Shown here piece after piece: positions 44,958-54,274 of a DNA stretch of 64,000 nucleotides. The translations under genes were made by a program, and so were the position numbers. Positions within the stretch are counted from its first letter, which is position 1. Every line of letters begins with the position of its first letter. The notes under the pieces are model-generated. The model searched no databases and was not told the DNA's origin. It saw nothing but the letters and a program-made list of their open reading frames with translations. Source of the stretch: Ascidiaceihabitans sp047624005 (GTDB lineage Bacteria > Pseudomonadota > Alphaproteobacteria > Rhodobacterales > Rhodobacteraceae); assembly GCA_047624005.1 (NCBI GenBank), contig JBLHPE010000007.1, positions 9,760-73,759 of the forward strand. Reading direction: 5' to 3'.

Positions 44958-45742
44958 TGAGGGGCACCTTTACTTTCGCAATGTCGGCAAACTGCATTCA
45001 AAACGTCATGATCACCACCACATAAATCTTGATCGATCCAAAGCAGCAGATCGTGAATACGCGAAACACCAAGCGTTTTAAGAATACCTTTGCGGTGCGA
45101 GCGACATCCAATAAACACATCACAGGCTCCGGAGAAATCAACCGCAAGCTCTTGTTTCGAAACTTCGCTGATCATCGGTATAGGGAATCCCACACCATCA
45201 CCAACGACCGACATTGATAATCTTCCAGCATCAAACCCTACAACAACCCAGCCACCGCCTTTGGGTGCAGGCATGGTGATTCCCGACTGATCTTTCTGAT
45301 CTTGCCAACTGACATGCCCATCCTTCTCAGCCAAGAAAAGGTAGGTGTCGTGATCGCAAGGGTTGATGGTCAAAAGTGTTCGCGCATCGCCAAAATCAGA
45401 TGAATATCGAATCGCAAAACTGAAGTGTGCCGGGTCAACCAACGCATTGTTGATCACCAAGCCAGAATTGATTTCACGTTCAAAACTCAAACCACCATCA
45501 GGTGACAACCGTAGATTATCAGTGTTGGGTTTTACTGGTACTGCGACCTCGCCCAATCCGTCTTGCGGCGCCCACTGTAGAACCTCGCCAGTATCATTAC
45601 ACGTGAAGGATTCTTGATCTGCGCAATACCATACCGCACCAGCCACGTTTGGGTGGATAAGCTTTTGTACGACAGTGCTGTCCGACAAAAGTACGGCATC
45701 TGGCACCGTTACGTCGACAAAATATGGGGAAACCTGATCCAT
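44954..45742 (-). CDS. unknown protein with concanavalin A/LamG-like features
   Basis: Protein of 262 residues with no recognised catalytic motif. The central part (about 70-235) shows short alternating hydrophobic strands and the phrases FSFAIRYSSDFGDARTLLTI, TYLFLAEKDGHVSWQDQ, VVVGFDAGRLSMSVVGDG and DVFIGCRSHRKGILKTLG, which look like a concanavalin-type jelly-roll for glycan binding. The C-terminus has a CRHC pair. Start ATG at 45742 shares its first base with the TGA of the upstream gene; TTG three bases earlier is an alternative. Coupled to the sulfatase gene. Fold assignment is an inference. Confidence 0.55.
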   Translation of the reverse strand: MDQVSPYFVDVTVPDAVLLSDSTVVQKLIHPNVAGAVWYCADQESFTCNDTGEVLQWAPQDGLGEVAVPVKPNTDNLRLSPDGGLSFEREINSGLVINNALVDPAHFSFAIRYSSDFGDARTLLTINPCDHDTYLFLAEKDGHVSWQDQKDQSGITMPAPKGGGWVVVGFDAGRLSMSVVGDGVGFPIPMISEVSKQELAVDFSGACDVFIGCRSHRKGILKTLGVSRIHDLLLWIDQDLCGGDHDVLNAVCRHCESKGAPQ

Positions 45743-47193
45743 CAATGAACTGGCAATGCGGCAGGCAAAGCCCAGCGATAAAGGGTATCACCCGTTTTAC
45801 TAGCATGATGCCATTCATCTCGAATGGCACCGCGGTTGGCTGGCATACCGTCGCTCGACGCGGCATGTGCTACGGCATAAAGTAAGGTAAGACCGTCCCC
45901 TTCAGGCGCTATGTCACAGGTAATAAGCAAATCGTTTTGATCATCAGAAGCAGCATCAACATCTAGTATTTTAGCATCGTTGGTACATCCCTCAAATGCA
46001 AACCCACAGGTGGGACCCGCGTTCAGAGGATCATCCCGATCAATGATCAAAGCATTCATTGACTGCGCACGACAGCGAATAACGCGTGGATCTTCTTCAC
46101 GCTCTGCTAACAGCAAAACAGGGCAAGACCAGTCTTCGTCATTGTTGCAGCTTTCGATTGCAAAGGCGTCCATCTCAGCCATCTGTTTGCGAGCTAGTGG
46201 AGTTGCACGGCCAAAGTGATCCAGCTCAAACATGTAGCTGGGCGCAGAATAAAAAATGTCATGCCCACCCTTATTCCATGATAAATCCCACTGCGCACGC
46301 ATAACTGGGTGGTCAGAAACATTTTGCGTTCCTGATTCAAATGGCGCGATAAAAAGCGGTTTTCGCAGGCCATGATCGGCGAACAAATCGGTGATTGTTT
46401 GCATGATGCTGTACATTCCACGACGCCAAACATCGCCAGTGTCAGCAACCGCTTCAAGAGTGAAATCCAACCCAACAGCCAGAACCTTGGGCGCAACCCC
46501 TAAGGTCGCAGCCGCAGCACAGAAGTTGGCTGTCGTTTGACGAAAGTTTGCCATCGCGGGGCCATCTGCCAAACTCAAAATCGACGACGAGCTGTCCGTT
46601 TCGCTACGCACATACATTACGGGTAAAGCACGATATTCAGATAGGCGACGGCCCACTATTTCATCGCCTACAAGACTGTCACGCGTTTGTTCGTTTAACC
46701 GTTCTATCAAGTCTGTTTGCTCGACAACCTGCGATCCGGCAGGGCCAGCCGACCCCATATCATCACCAGTGCTAAGCACATGGTAGGGAAACTCAACAGG
46801 TTCATCCGACGTCGTTGCACGGCGCGCCCCGCCTAAGGACAACAGCCCATAAAGTGCTGTAGATGGGTTCGCTATTATGCACGGGAAACTATCGCCAACT
46901 GCCTTGATCCGTCGGCGGAAATGGCCAACGTTTTGCGCACCCGGAAGGTGCGCGTGGAACATATACCACCCTTCACCTTCGCGCACGTCCCACGCGTTAA
47001 TGTCGCCTAAAACACTGGCGTCCACCACACGCGCATCTGATGTTAGATCGAGCCGGGTTTGGATGTCGGCGATCACACTATCTGCAAGGTTAAGCCGTAC
47101 GCCAGTTTCGTCAAAACCGATAACGTCCCCGTTTTGTGCCCGCAAAAGAACACCGCGTTTTGGCTTGTCAGTCATTGGTGGTTTTTGTGTCAT
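45742..47193 (-). CDS. unknown protein, first gene of the sulfatase operon
   Basis: Protein of 483 residues, no signal peptide and no membrane segments seen. The central region (about 200-390) alternates helix- and strand-like segments, with MYVRSETDSSSSILSLADGP, VLAVGLDFTLEAVADTG, LFIAPFESGTQNVSDHPV and QWDLSWNKGGHDIFYSAP. Similar proteins seem to exist in other Rhodobacterales (memory only), which I cannot name. GDDMGSAGPAG near 145 might be an SGNH-type motif but this is weak. Co-occurrence with a LamG-like protein and an exported sulfatase suggests glycan binding or cleavage outside the cell. Confidence 0.5.
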   Translation of the reverse strand: MTQKPPMTDKPKRGVLLRAQNGDVIGFDETGVRLNLADSVIADIQTRLDLTSDARVVDASVLGDINAWDVREGEGWYMFHAHLPGAQNVGHFRRRIKAVGDSFPCIIANPSTALYGLLSLGGARRATTSDEPVEFPYHVLSTGDDMGSAGPAGSQVVEQTDLIERLNEQTRDSLVGDEIVGRRLSEYRALPVMYVRSETDSSSSILSLADGPAMANFRQTTANFCAAAATLGVAPKVLAVGLDFTLEAVADTGDVWRRGMYSIMQTITDLFADHGLRKPLFIAPFESGTQNVSDHPVMRAQWDLSWNKGGHDIFYSAPSYMFELDHFGRATPLARKQMAEMDAFAIESCNNDEDWSCPVLLLAEREEDPRVIRCRAQSMNALIIDRDDPLNAGPTCGFAFEGCTNDAKILDVDAASDDQNDLLITCDIAPEGDGLTLLYAVAHAASSDGMPANRGAIRDEWHHASKTGDTLYRWALPAALPVH

Positions 47194-47332
47194 TCTAAAA
47201 TTACCGCATACCCTGTGAGATCAATAGTCTTGGTCCCAATTTCAGCGCCAGCATAGTGCAAAGTGCCAAGGGATGCTTATGATAATTTAACTGCTCCAAA
47301 ACAGCGGCACTTCTTGGCGGTTACACGAAAAT

Positions 47333-48196
47333 CTATTCATAAAAATGCTGCCATTTCTTGTTAAGACGACGGAAACCATTCCTTTTGGCCATATTATAAA
47401 AGCCCACAGCTTTAGGGTGATCTTGCTCATGCAGCCGCGTTCCCAACTTTCGTAGATACCGAAAACCAAACTCTCGTTTCGCCCGAAACACGTTGCGCAA
47501 ATCTGACGCATCAGCAGATCCACGCAGAACATAAAATAACGTTTCTTGAATTTTCATTTCTACCAGTGCCTGCAATCCGGCATGCCCCACGCCGTGCAAG
47601 AGACAACGCGCGTAGCTGGCTGACTTGGGCAGACGAGATTCGTGTTTACGGTCTTGTTTGTGTAGTGGGTCATACAAGACAATATACTCTGTTGGACTGT
47701 CTTTCATATGCTTCGATAGGTCGAACTTCCAACCCTTCATTGCAGCCCATTGTGGGCCATAACGCCGTTCGAACCTGACCATGGCAGGGTCGATTGAAAA
47801 CTGCGGCGATACGGCGACCGCGCGTTCTGCATCAAGCGTCTTTGCGCCAAGCAATGCGCCGTACCCACCCATACTAAAGCCATAGGACGTGATTTTCATG
47901 TGCGGACCAAGGAAGGCGCGGCACGCTTGCATAGCCGGAAAGAAGTCGTCGTTCTGATGCCAGTCTTCCGCACTGTGGAAGACACAGACATGTGCAATTT
48001 CTCGCTTAGAAAATGAGGCGGAGCCCCACCCCTCTACATCGTTAGAAAACGGGTAATCAAAAGGTGCAAATGCCACGACAACGCGTGGGTCTTCGGTGAG
48101 TGCTAAATCTTCAAGCAACGGACCGTTGTATTCTAAACGCATATGATCACCGTCGAAAATAATATGACGCACAAGGCGTGGCGGACCATCAGCCAT
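47333..48196 (-). CDS. alpha/beta hydrolase-fold protein
   Basis: Protein of 287 residues with nucleophile elbow GFSMGGYGAL (Ser near 103) preceded by VVVAFAPFDYPF. A likely acid is in LYDPLHKQD and a His in LLHGVGHAGLQAL. The basic C-terminal ~70 residues (FRAKREFGFRYLRKLGTRLHEQ) are extra. ATG at 48196 overlaps the upstream glycosyltransferase stop by 8 bases. In this glycan context it may remove or add acyl groups on sugars, or act as a carrier-linked esterase; unproven. Confidence 0.7.
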   Translation of the reverse strand: MADGPPRLVRHIIFDGDHMRLEYNGPLLEDLALTEDPRVVVAFAPFDYPFSNDVEGWGSASFSKREIAHVCVFHSAEDWHQNDDFFPAMQACRAFLGPHMKITSYGFSMGGYGALLGAKTLDAERAVAVSPQFSIDPAMVRFERRYGPQWAAMKGWKFDLSKHMKDSPTEYIVLYDPLHKQDRKHESRLPKSASYARCLLHGVGHAGLQALVEMKIQETLFYVLRGSADASDLRNVFRAKREFGFRYLRKLGTRLHEQDHPKAVGFYNMAKRNGFRRLNKKWQHFYE

Positions 48197-49091
48197 CCGC
48201 TTCAAACTGCGCTAGATCAAACTTTGAAATCCGGCGAACGCCCACTGTGCTTTCCAACATATCCTTAGCAAGGCGCATACATTTCACTTCTCGCAAAACA
48301 TCCATGTTCCTGTAGTGGATCATCTTAATGTCTTTGTCTTCAGGCAGCGGTTCGCCACGCAAACTGCCACCTAAGATAAAGTGCTGTTCGTCAGGTAATA
48401 GATTCCAATCCAACCCTGCCGCACGGATCGCCAATGGCAAACTCATCTGATCCAAATAGGGACGCTTTTTAACGATATCGATCTTGTCGATCATCTGCGC
48501 TAAGCGCATCCAAATTTGTGCAAATGTTTCACCAGTTGGTGCAACCGGACCTTCCGGAAAAACAATTAAACCAGCATTGAAATAGGGCATCAACTTTCGA
48601 CGGCGTTGGCGCGCAAGCCAAATTCGATCTTCGGGTTTTTCAATGCCGCAAGCCGCATAAATATCGTTCCAAATCTTCTGGCCCGACCAATACATTGACG
48701 TCGCAGGCGCAACAGAGACATGGCCTTCCTTAAACATTTGATCGGTCGAGTTTTCGCCAATAAACAGCATATCGGAATCCATAAAAGCCGAAAATGGAGT
48801 GTCGCGCGGCTCAAGCGCTGCCAGCATTTTGTTGCCATGTGGATACGCAGGGTCAAAGCGGCCTTCCGTCTCGAACGACCGAATATCGACATCAAGTTTC
48901 TTAAACACACCCAGCGCTTTTTCATCCATCTCGCCAATGCTGGCACTTGGGCAATAGCCTACCAATTTAATCGGCTCTTTAAACTGTGTCCGTATAGAGG
49001 CCGCCAACAAACACCCCATATCTTGATATTTGGGTGGCTCGACGACAAAAAAGATCGTCAGCTTAGCCTCGCTGTTGTCATTCATACCCAT
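48189..49091 (-). CDS. DxD-motif glycosyltransferase (GT8-like)
   Basis: Protein of 300 residues with a GT-A-like layout: strand TIFFVVEPPKYQDMG, the nucleotide-sugar metal motif D-S-D near 107-109 (FMDSDMLFIGE), FNAGLIVFPEG, and PYLDQMSLPLAIRAAG followed by IHYRNMD, matching acceptor and donor pockets of GT8-like enzymes. The donor sugar cannot be read. Overlaps the hydrolase gene by 8 bases and is 43 bases downstream of the GT90 gene. Confidence 0.7.
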   Translation of the reverse strand: MGMNDNSEAKLTIFFVVEPPKYQDMGCLLAASIRTQFKEPIKLVGYCPSASIGEMDEKALGVFKKLDVDIRSFETEGRFDPAYPHGNKMLAALEPRDTPFSAFMDSDMLFIGENSTDQMFKEGHVSVAPATSMYWSGQKIWNDIYAACGIEKPEDRIWLARQRRRKLMPYFNAGLIVFPEGPVAPTGETFAQIWMRLAQMIDKIDIVKKRPYLDQMSLPLAIRAAGLDWNLLPDEQHFILGGSLRGEPLPEDKDIKMIHYRNMDVLREVKCMRLAKDMLESTVGVRRISKFDLAQFEADG

Positions 49092-49134
49092 ATTCTCCCA
49101 CAGGCATCACCGACACCACGTTTTTTGCCCGCTC

Positions 49135-50247
49135 TTACGTCTTGATTTGCGCAAGTTCTTCACGCACTTTTCCTACCACACCCTTACCGATTTGATCCCT
49201 TAAATCGCGATCAGCTAGAAATTTGCACTTCTCCTGTGCACGTTTTGCAATAGCCTGACACTCATCTTGATGATTGGCGCACCAACGCATCATACGATCT
49301 ACATTTGCTTGATCCCGCCGGATGGGCACATAGTGTTCCCAAGGTTTGAAATGGTGCGTGGCGAAGGTTTCAAAATCACAATCAACCACCAGCCCAACGC
49401 TGCCACTGTTCATTGTCCAATAAAAGCTGGACCCAACGTCGTTGCCCGGTAAGACTAAAATGTATTTATAGTCCTGAAAGGCCTCACGGGGGATTTTTGG
49501 TCGCCCATAAGGATTGATGAAAGGTTCATCCGCCACAACAATTCCAGTAGCATCAGTATAGCCCACATCAAAACGAGGGTCATCGCTCCACTTCATCAAA
49601 AACCGATAACGTGGCATCGACGATAGAATTGCCGTTGTTTCTTCAGCGCTAAACTCACCAGATTTGAATTTCCGCAACAGCGGTAACAACCTCATTGCGC
49701 GGGCCTGACCGGGCAATGACCCACGGTTGCCGGGGATTCCCCGCCAAACAGCCATGTCTTTTTTTGCATGCCAATCCACCCGACCTGGGTCAAGCTGGCC
49801 AAGGAATTCAGGATCATCTAGGTCATGATATTTTGGCAGCGGCCACAAAATATGACCCGTATCTTTACTAATTGGTCGATTGAATGCAAAAACCGGCGAA
49901 ACTTGACCGTCTGGTAAAATCATATTTCGAGTACGATGATCTTGCATATCAACCAGAAAATCAAAATCTGCATTGGCTTTAAGTAAAGCCTTTAAAGCAA
50001 AGACAATCTTCTCAGAATTCTTATGTTTGTGGTTTTTAACCCACCATTTTGCACGTGTTTCTCGTGCCGGCTGCCAGTCATTAAGCCCATGAGGTGAAGC
50101 CGTCGAATGATCCCACATTAAAGACATCTTACTGGAGGCGTTGGAAGCATAATTCTTGGCTTCCAACGATTGTGAAAGGCTGCGGTTGGACACATCACCC
50201 AATTGATGGGCAATAGATAAATCTACAAATTCTTCCTTGGTGCCCAT
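49135..50247 (-). CDS. GT90/CAP10-family glycosyltransferase
   Basis: Protein of 370 residues with the CAP10/LpsA-type pattern: DWHAKKDMAVWRGIPGNRG, YKYILVLPGNDVGSSFYW, NSGSVGLVVDCDFETF and KPWEHYVPIRRD. GT90 enzymes transfer pentoses or hexoses, for example xylose or glucose, in capsules and lipopolysaccharide. The start at 50247 has AGGAAA about twelve bases upstream; the longer frame to 50298 is less likely. First gene of a three-gene minus-strand operon. Confidence 0.82.
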   Translation of the reverse strand: MGTKEEFVDLSIAHQLGDVSNRSLSQSLEAKNYASNASSKMSLMWDHSTASPHGLNDWQPARETRAKWWVKNHKHKNSEKIVFALKALLKANADFDFLVDMQDHRTRNMILPDGQVSPVFAFNRPISKDTGHILWPLPKYHDLDDPEFLGQLDPGRVDWHAKKDMAVWRGIPGNRGSLPGQARAMRLLPLLRKFKSGEFSAEETTAILSSMPRYRFLMKWSDDPRFDVGYTDATGIVVADEPFINPYGRPKIPREAFQDYKYILVLPGNDVGSSFYWTMNSGSVGLVVDCDFETFATHHFKPWEHYVPIRRDQANVDRMMRWCANHQDECQAIAKRAQEKCKFLADRDLRDQIGKGVVGKVREELAQIKT

Positions 50248-50473
50248 AGTACTTTTGTTTTTCCTGCCTATCAAACCGCCACATTTCAGCGACACCACAG
50301 CAGTTCCATCATTATTGCTTCCAACGATAATACGCTATCTGACGAAAACGGGTCAACCATAATAAGTCGGTTTCTACGGATAAGCCCATGACAATCGATG
50401 AACTTAATTTCAAACGCTGTCTCTATAGGCTACTAACATGCGTAGTATGCTGCCTTGTTAGGAAATATCACCA

Positions 50474-51481
50474 ATGTCGATCGGTAATGAAAAGACTCTT
50501 ATGCTAACGGTGATGCGTAACGAGGCACCCTATATTCTAGAATGGGCTGCTCACCATTTCACACTTGGCATTGATGACCTGCTTATTTTTACCAATTTCT
50601 GTACCGACAATACTGACAAGGTTTTGGACCGCCTAGAAGTATTGATGCCCCATAGAGTCAAGCACCAGCCAAACCCCAAAGTCATGTTTCCTGATCGCGG
50701 AATGTGGCACATTATGGCGCTGCGCTATGCTGGTCATTTCGGGCGTTATCGCGCAGCTGATTGGCTATACGTCACCGATGCGGATGAATTTCTAAACCTA
50801 AAAGACGACATCAACACGTTGGATGAATTGTTTGAGGCAACAGGCCCCGCGGACGCTGTTTCCTTTACGTCCGTTGCCTTCAACAGCAATGGACACAAGC
50901 ACGCATCACTTGATCCCGTGACGCAAAGGTTCACACAAACCTCGACAGATTTTGGAGCCGCAGCGGCAACAGGCCAACCTGCATACACAGCCGTAAAAAC
51001 CCTTTATCGCAATTCGATTGTTGGTCCCCGTCGCCCCCATCGCCCCGTCACAAAAGAGTTTTCAAAGACAGGCGCAAAGTGGGTAAATGGATCGGGCGCG
51101 CCGCTGCCTGCGGATTGGACCGATGGATCAGGAAAAGCTATTGACGGTAACGGCACACGCGATTTTGCCCAACTAAACCACTATGCGATAAAAAGCGCTG
51201 CCGAGTTTTTGCTGAAGGTTGATCGGGGCGATGCGGTTAACGCTGATCGACTTGGTGCGTCTGAAAAGTACTGGGCGCATGGGAATCGCACTGGTATCAT
51301 GGACAAAACCGGTGCCGGACTGTCGCCTGAGGCACAGGAAATGTACGATTATTTTCTGTCCGATCCCGAATTGCGCGCACTGCATGAAGAGTCGTTCCAA
51401 TTGCGCGAAGCTCAGTTGGCTAATATTTTAAAGACTGAAGGTGGCGAAAATCTAGCGAAAGCTATTGGCTATTTCGACTGA
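50474..51481 (+). CDS. GT2-type (Glyco_tranf_2_4) glycosyltransferase, paralogue 1
   Basis: Protein of 335 residues. N-terminal MLTVMRNEAPYILEWAAHHF is the MRNEA-W-HH signature of this group, then TNFCTDNTDKVLDRLE and the DxD site in VTDADEFLNL. It is a probable inverting enzyme for a surface polysaccharide. TAGGAAATATCACC precedes the start. It runs convergent to the fusion paralogue with two bases between their stops. Confidence 0.8.
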   Translation: MSIGNEKTLMLTVMRNEAPYILEWAAHHFTLGIDDLLIFTNFCTDNTDKVLDRLEVLMPHRVKHQPNPKVMFPDRGMWHIMALRYAGHFGRYRAADWLYVTDADEFLNLKDDINTLDELFEATGPADAVSFTSVAFNSNGHKHASLDPVTQRFTQTSTDFGAAAATGQPAYTAVKTLYRNSIVGPRRPHRPVTKEFSKTGAKWVNGSGAPLPADWTDGSGKAIDGNGTRDFAQLNHYAIKSAAEFLLKVDRGDAVNADRLGASEKYWAHGNRTGIMDKTGAGLSPEAQEMYDYFLSDPELRALHEESFQLREAQLANILKTEGGENLAKAIGYFD

Positions 51482-51483
51482 AA

Positions 51484-53283
51484 CTAGGCTGTTGGCGTGC
51501 GGTCCAGAATGATTACCTCTGGGATTGAAAGGTCTTCATTTGGCTGCATTTCAATCTTTATGCCCTTCGCACTTTGCCCATGAAACTCCCGCGCCGCGTT
51601 CCCAGTCAAAGCAACACGCTTTGCACTGCCAAAATTAATTTGAGCCAATAAGCCACTGCCAAGCTCTTCATAACTGATACGAACGACATCGGGTCTTACG
51701 TCAGCGATCAACGCGTCAATCGCAGCGATCGTTTTCTTTGGGTCATCTTTGTGAACGATCTGAATATTGGATTGCGCATAACGTTCACCAAAATCAAATG
51801 CGTTTCGTTCGAAAATACTGTCTGCGATTACAGTTCGTGAAGCGTTGTCTTCTTGCGCAACAACATGGGTGCGGCCCTGCAATTTACACGCATACATCGA
51901 GAGGAAATTGACCCCAGCCCCCAAATCCAAAAGGCGTTCACCATCCTGAACGACCCGTTCCGTCAGCCGCGCCAATTTGCGTTGGTATTTTCCGCGCATA
52001 ACCATGTCCAACATTGATGGCGCAAACACACGCACATCGGCGGGCACTTCGATATCATGGTTCGAAACCCAATCGACCGCGGATTCAACTGAAACATCAA
52101 TATCCCCCACGACAAACCCATCGCCACCTTCGGATGTATCACGGAACTCCGGTGATGGTTTGGTGCGGCGTTCTTCAATCGGTCGATCAGAGTTTTGCTT
52201 TTCGACACGTGACATCAGCGCTTTGATTTCATCAGGGTCCCGCGCCTTTGGCGGCTTCGCCTCAACCTGAGTGATCGGAATTTTACCAGCTTCAATCAAT
52301 CCAGATTTTAGTTCTTCATAGGCTTCCGTCTTGCGGTAATCATCAAGCCTAGCTTCGACACGATCAAGTGCGTCAAAGTGTAGTTTGGACAAAACCGGGT
52401 CGGTCAGCAACCCGTCCATGATCGCCTTACGGCGTTCTTTGTAACGCAGAACCTTATCATCCAGCACTTCGTTTCGATCTTGAAGCGCCCAATAGTCAGA
52501 ATTATATTTGTCTTTTTTGTTGTTCACGTTGCCACGGAATTTGCGGATTGCGTAACTGTCCACGGACTTCACCGCATAATGGTTCAATTGCGCCCACTGA
52601 TATCCAACGGTGCGACGGATCGAACGCCAACCACGGAACTTGAAATAGTCCTCCATCGGCAGGCCAGATCCATTCAGCCATTTTACAGTATCAGGAAATT
52701 CAGTCTCAAGATGACGGTTTTTGATCGACGGGCGATGGATCCCCAGTTTCCAATAATCGTGGTCGAACTTAAAGAAAGTCTTTACGCCCCAGCCCTTGTT
52801 CCAAGTCGGCGGTGCCGCATAAAGATATTGTTCGGTGACTGGTTCACGGCTCCAATCAACAACATTACCAGACCCAAATATCCGCCAAGTGATAACGATG
52901 CCATTGGCATCACCCGCCGCCGACAGCATTGGATCAAGTGTACCATCACCATAATTGATACACAGGAATTCATCCGCATCAAACATCAATACCCAGTCCG
53001 CTTCGCGCACCTTCGGTTCCGCTTGGGCATGTTTCATCGCAGAAGGCTGCGGCTTAACGCCTTCTGGAATATCGTTGCGACGATGATACCCCAGACCCAA
53101 TTCTTCCAAACGTATCAACATATCGTCGGTGCCGTCAGAACAGTCATTGGTGTAGACAAGGATTTTGGTGAAGCCGACAGCAAGATGGTGGGCGTACCAC
53201 TCCAATAGAAATGGCGCCTCGTCCTTCATCATCGAAATGGCCAGAAGGTTGCCGTGCGGACTTTTATGCGGTTTGAGTTTCAC
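51484..53283 (-). CDS. GT2-type glycosyltransferase fused to a methyltransferase-like domain, paralogue 2
   Basis: Protein of 599 residues. Residues ~1-325 repeat the paralogue-1 pattern (MMKDEAPFLLEWYAHH, YTNDCSDGTDDML, FDADEFLCINYGDG). After a charged linker (about 335-405), the C-terminal ~190 residues contain RLLDLGAGVNFLSMYACK near 450, a SAM-binding motif I, then VVAQEDNAS and later VRPDVVRISYEELGSGLLAQ, as in FkbM-like methyltransferases. Start is GTG at 53283; the first ATG is within the catalytic core. A bifunctional enzyme would add and methylate a sugar, which is inference. Confidence 0.75.
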   Translation of the reverse strand: MKLKPHKSPHGNLLAISMMKDEAPFLLEWYAHHLAVGFTKILVYTNDCSDGTDDMLIRLEELGLGYHRRNDIPEGVKPQPSAMKHAQAEPKVREADWVLMFDADEFLCINYGDGTLDPMLSAAGDANGIVITWRIFGSGNVVDWSREPVTEQYLYAAPPTWNKGWGVKTFFKFDHDYWKLGIHRPSIKNRHLETEFPDTVKWLNGSGLPMEDYFKFRGWRSIRRTVGYQWAQLNHYAVKSVDSYAIRKFRGNVNNKKDKYNSDYWALQDRNEVLDDKVLRYKERRKAIMDGLLTDPVLSKLHFDALDRVEARLDDYRKTEAYEELKSGLIEAGKIPITQVEAKPPKARDPDEIKALMSRVEKQNSDRPIEERRTKPSPEFRDTSEGGDGFVVGDIDVSVESAVDWVSNHDIEVPADVRVFAPSMLDMVMRGKYQRKLARLTERVVQDGERLLDLGAGVNFLSMYACKLQGRTHVVAQEDNASRTVIADSIFERNAFDFGERYAQSNIQIVHKDDPKKTIAAIDALIADVRPDVVRISYEELGSGLLAQINFGSAKRVALTGNAAREFHGQSAKGIKIEMQPNEDLSIPEVIILDRTPTA

Positions 53284-53303
53284 AGGTCTTGCCTAAGCGC
53301 GAT

Positions 53304-54110
53304 CTAGCGCAAGGCTTTAGAAGGATCGATGCCGATCTGTTCGCACATCCGCGCGGCATACGAACCAGGCAACGGCGCATTCTTTTCCCACCACGGTTTT
53401 GTACCATTAGTGTACAAGTGCACAGACAACGTATTTTCGGTGAAGTGCCCTTCAACATTCCCATGCGGATCATAGAAAACATCATTCAACTGGAATGGCA
53501 CCGGATACAAAACATCACGGTCGCTGGCCTTTTCAAACTGACCTGTTTGCTTGGCAAAATAGGTGAATGCTTGGGGGCCAAACGCAGTCCGCTCTGCATT
53601 ATAAATGCGTGCAGCATGAGACAAGCTGGTGTCTTGGCGATCATATTTCTTACGCTGGTTCTTGTTCCACCACGCAGGATAATCAGGCAAGTTATCGTAA
53701 TAATCTAACAACTGATCCATCAATTCGCATTCTTGTGGCATACCAACGACACCACAGTTCAATGCCCCTGCCATGCCGTGGCGACCAAAGATATATTCGT
53801 CATCTTCCGGGAAAGGTTGATGGCAAAATGCATCGCAATCGATCCAAATCGCACCCGTTTTTTGGATCATTTTGTAACGGAAAACATTCGATAAAAAAGA
53901 TGCGCTTGTTGCTTCAATTAACTCACGGTCCAAATCCATAATCTCGGATGCGGGCCGCACCTCGATCCCATCAGGTACGTTTGAAACTGTGTCCGCACAA
54001 TACAGGATCGTTTCATGACCCTGCACAACATGCGACATAAGACATAATTGGTTTAAATAATGAAGCTTTTCACCAATCCATAGGGAGGCGACTGCGCGAC
54101 GTTCACTCAT
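53304..54110 (-). CDS. DCD-motif glycosyltransferase (sugar-binding region type)
   Basis: Protein of 268 residues with the Gly-x-Asp-Cys-Asp core: AIWIDCDAFCHQPF near 86-100, preceded by FRYKMIQKTGA, the pattern of Och1/TcdA-like glycosyltransferase sugar-binding regions. Ends NTLSVHLYTNGTKPWWEK. The short N-terminus starts with a beta strand, no signal. Twenty bases upstream of the fusion gene on the same strand; probably co-transcribed. Confidence 0.7.
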   Translation of the reverse strand: MSERRAVASLWIGEKLHYLNQLCLMSHVVQGHETILYCADTVSNVPDGIEVRPASEIMDLDRELIEATSASFLSNVFRYKMIQKTGAIWIDCDAFCHQPFPEDDEYIFGRHGMAGALNCGVVGMPQECELMDQLLDYYDNLPDYPAWWNKNQRKKYDRQDTSLSHAARIYNAERTAFGPQAFTYFAKQTGQFEKASDRDVLYPVPFQLNDVFYDPHGNVEGHFTENTLSVHLYTNGTKPWWEKNAPLPGSYAARMCEQIGIDPSKALR

Positions 54111-54274
54111 ACTACTGTCCTCTTGAATGACACTTTTCCAGTGTTCGTTTCCTTAATTTAAGATAGCGTAGCCACTTAGGCGTTGTAAACAAGGGCGTCG
54201 GTGACAAGATTGACTTGTTGCTGGCACCGTGACAAAAAAATTCTGCTGTCTCGCAAAGAATTGGAGCCAAAAAC

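Noticed and set aside
52480..53208. 242-codon plus-strand open frame
   Set aside because: Antisense to the glycosyltransferase fusion gene, whose motifs are clear; its composition is that of a shadow frame.
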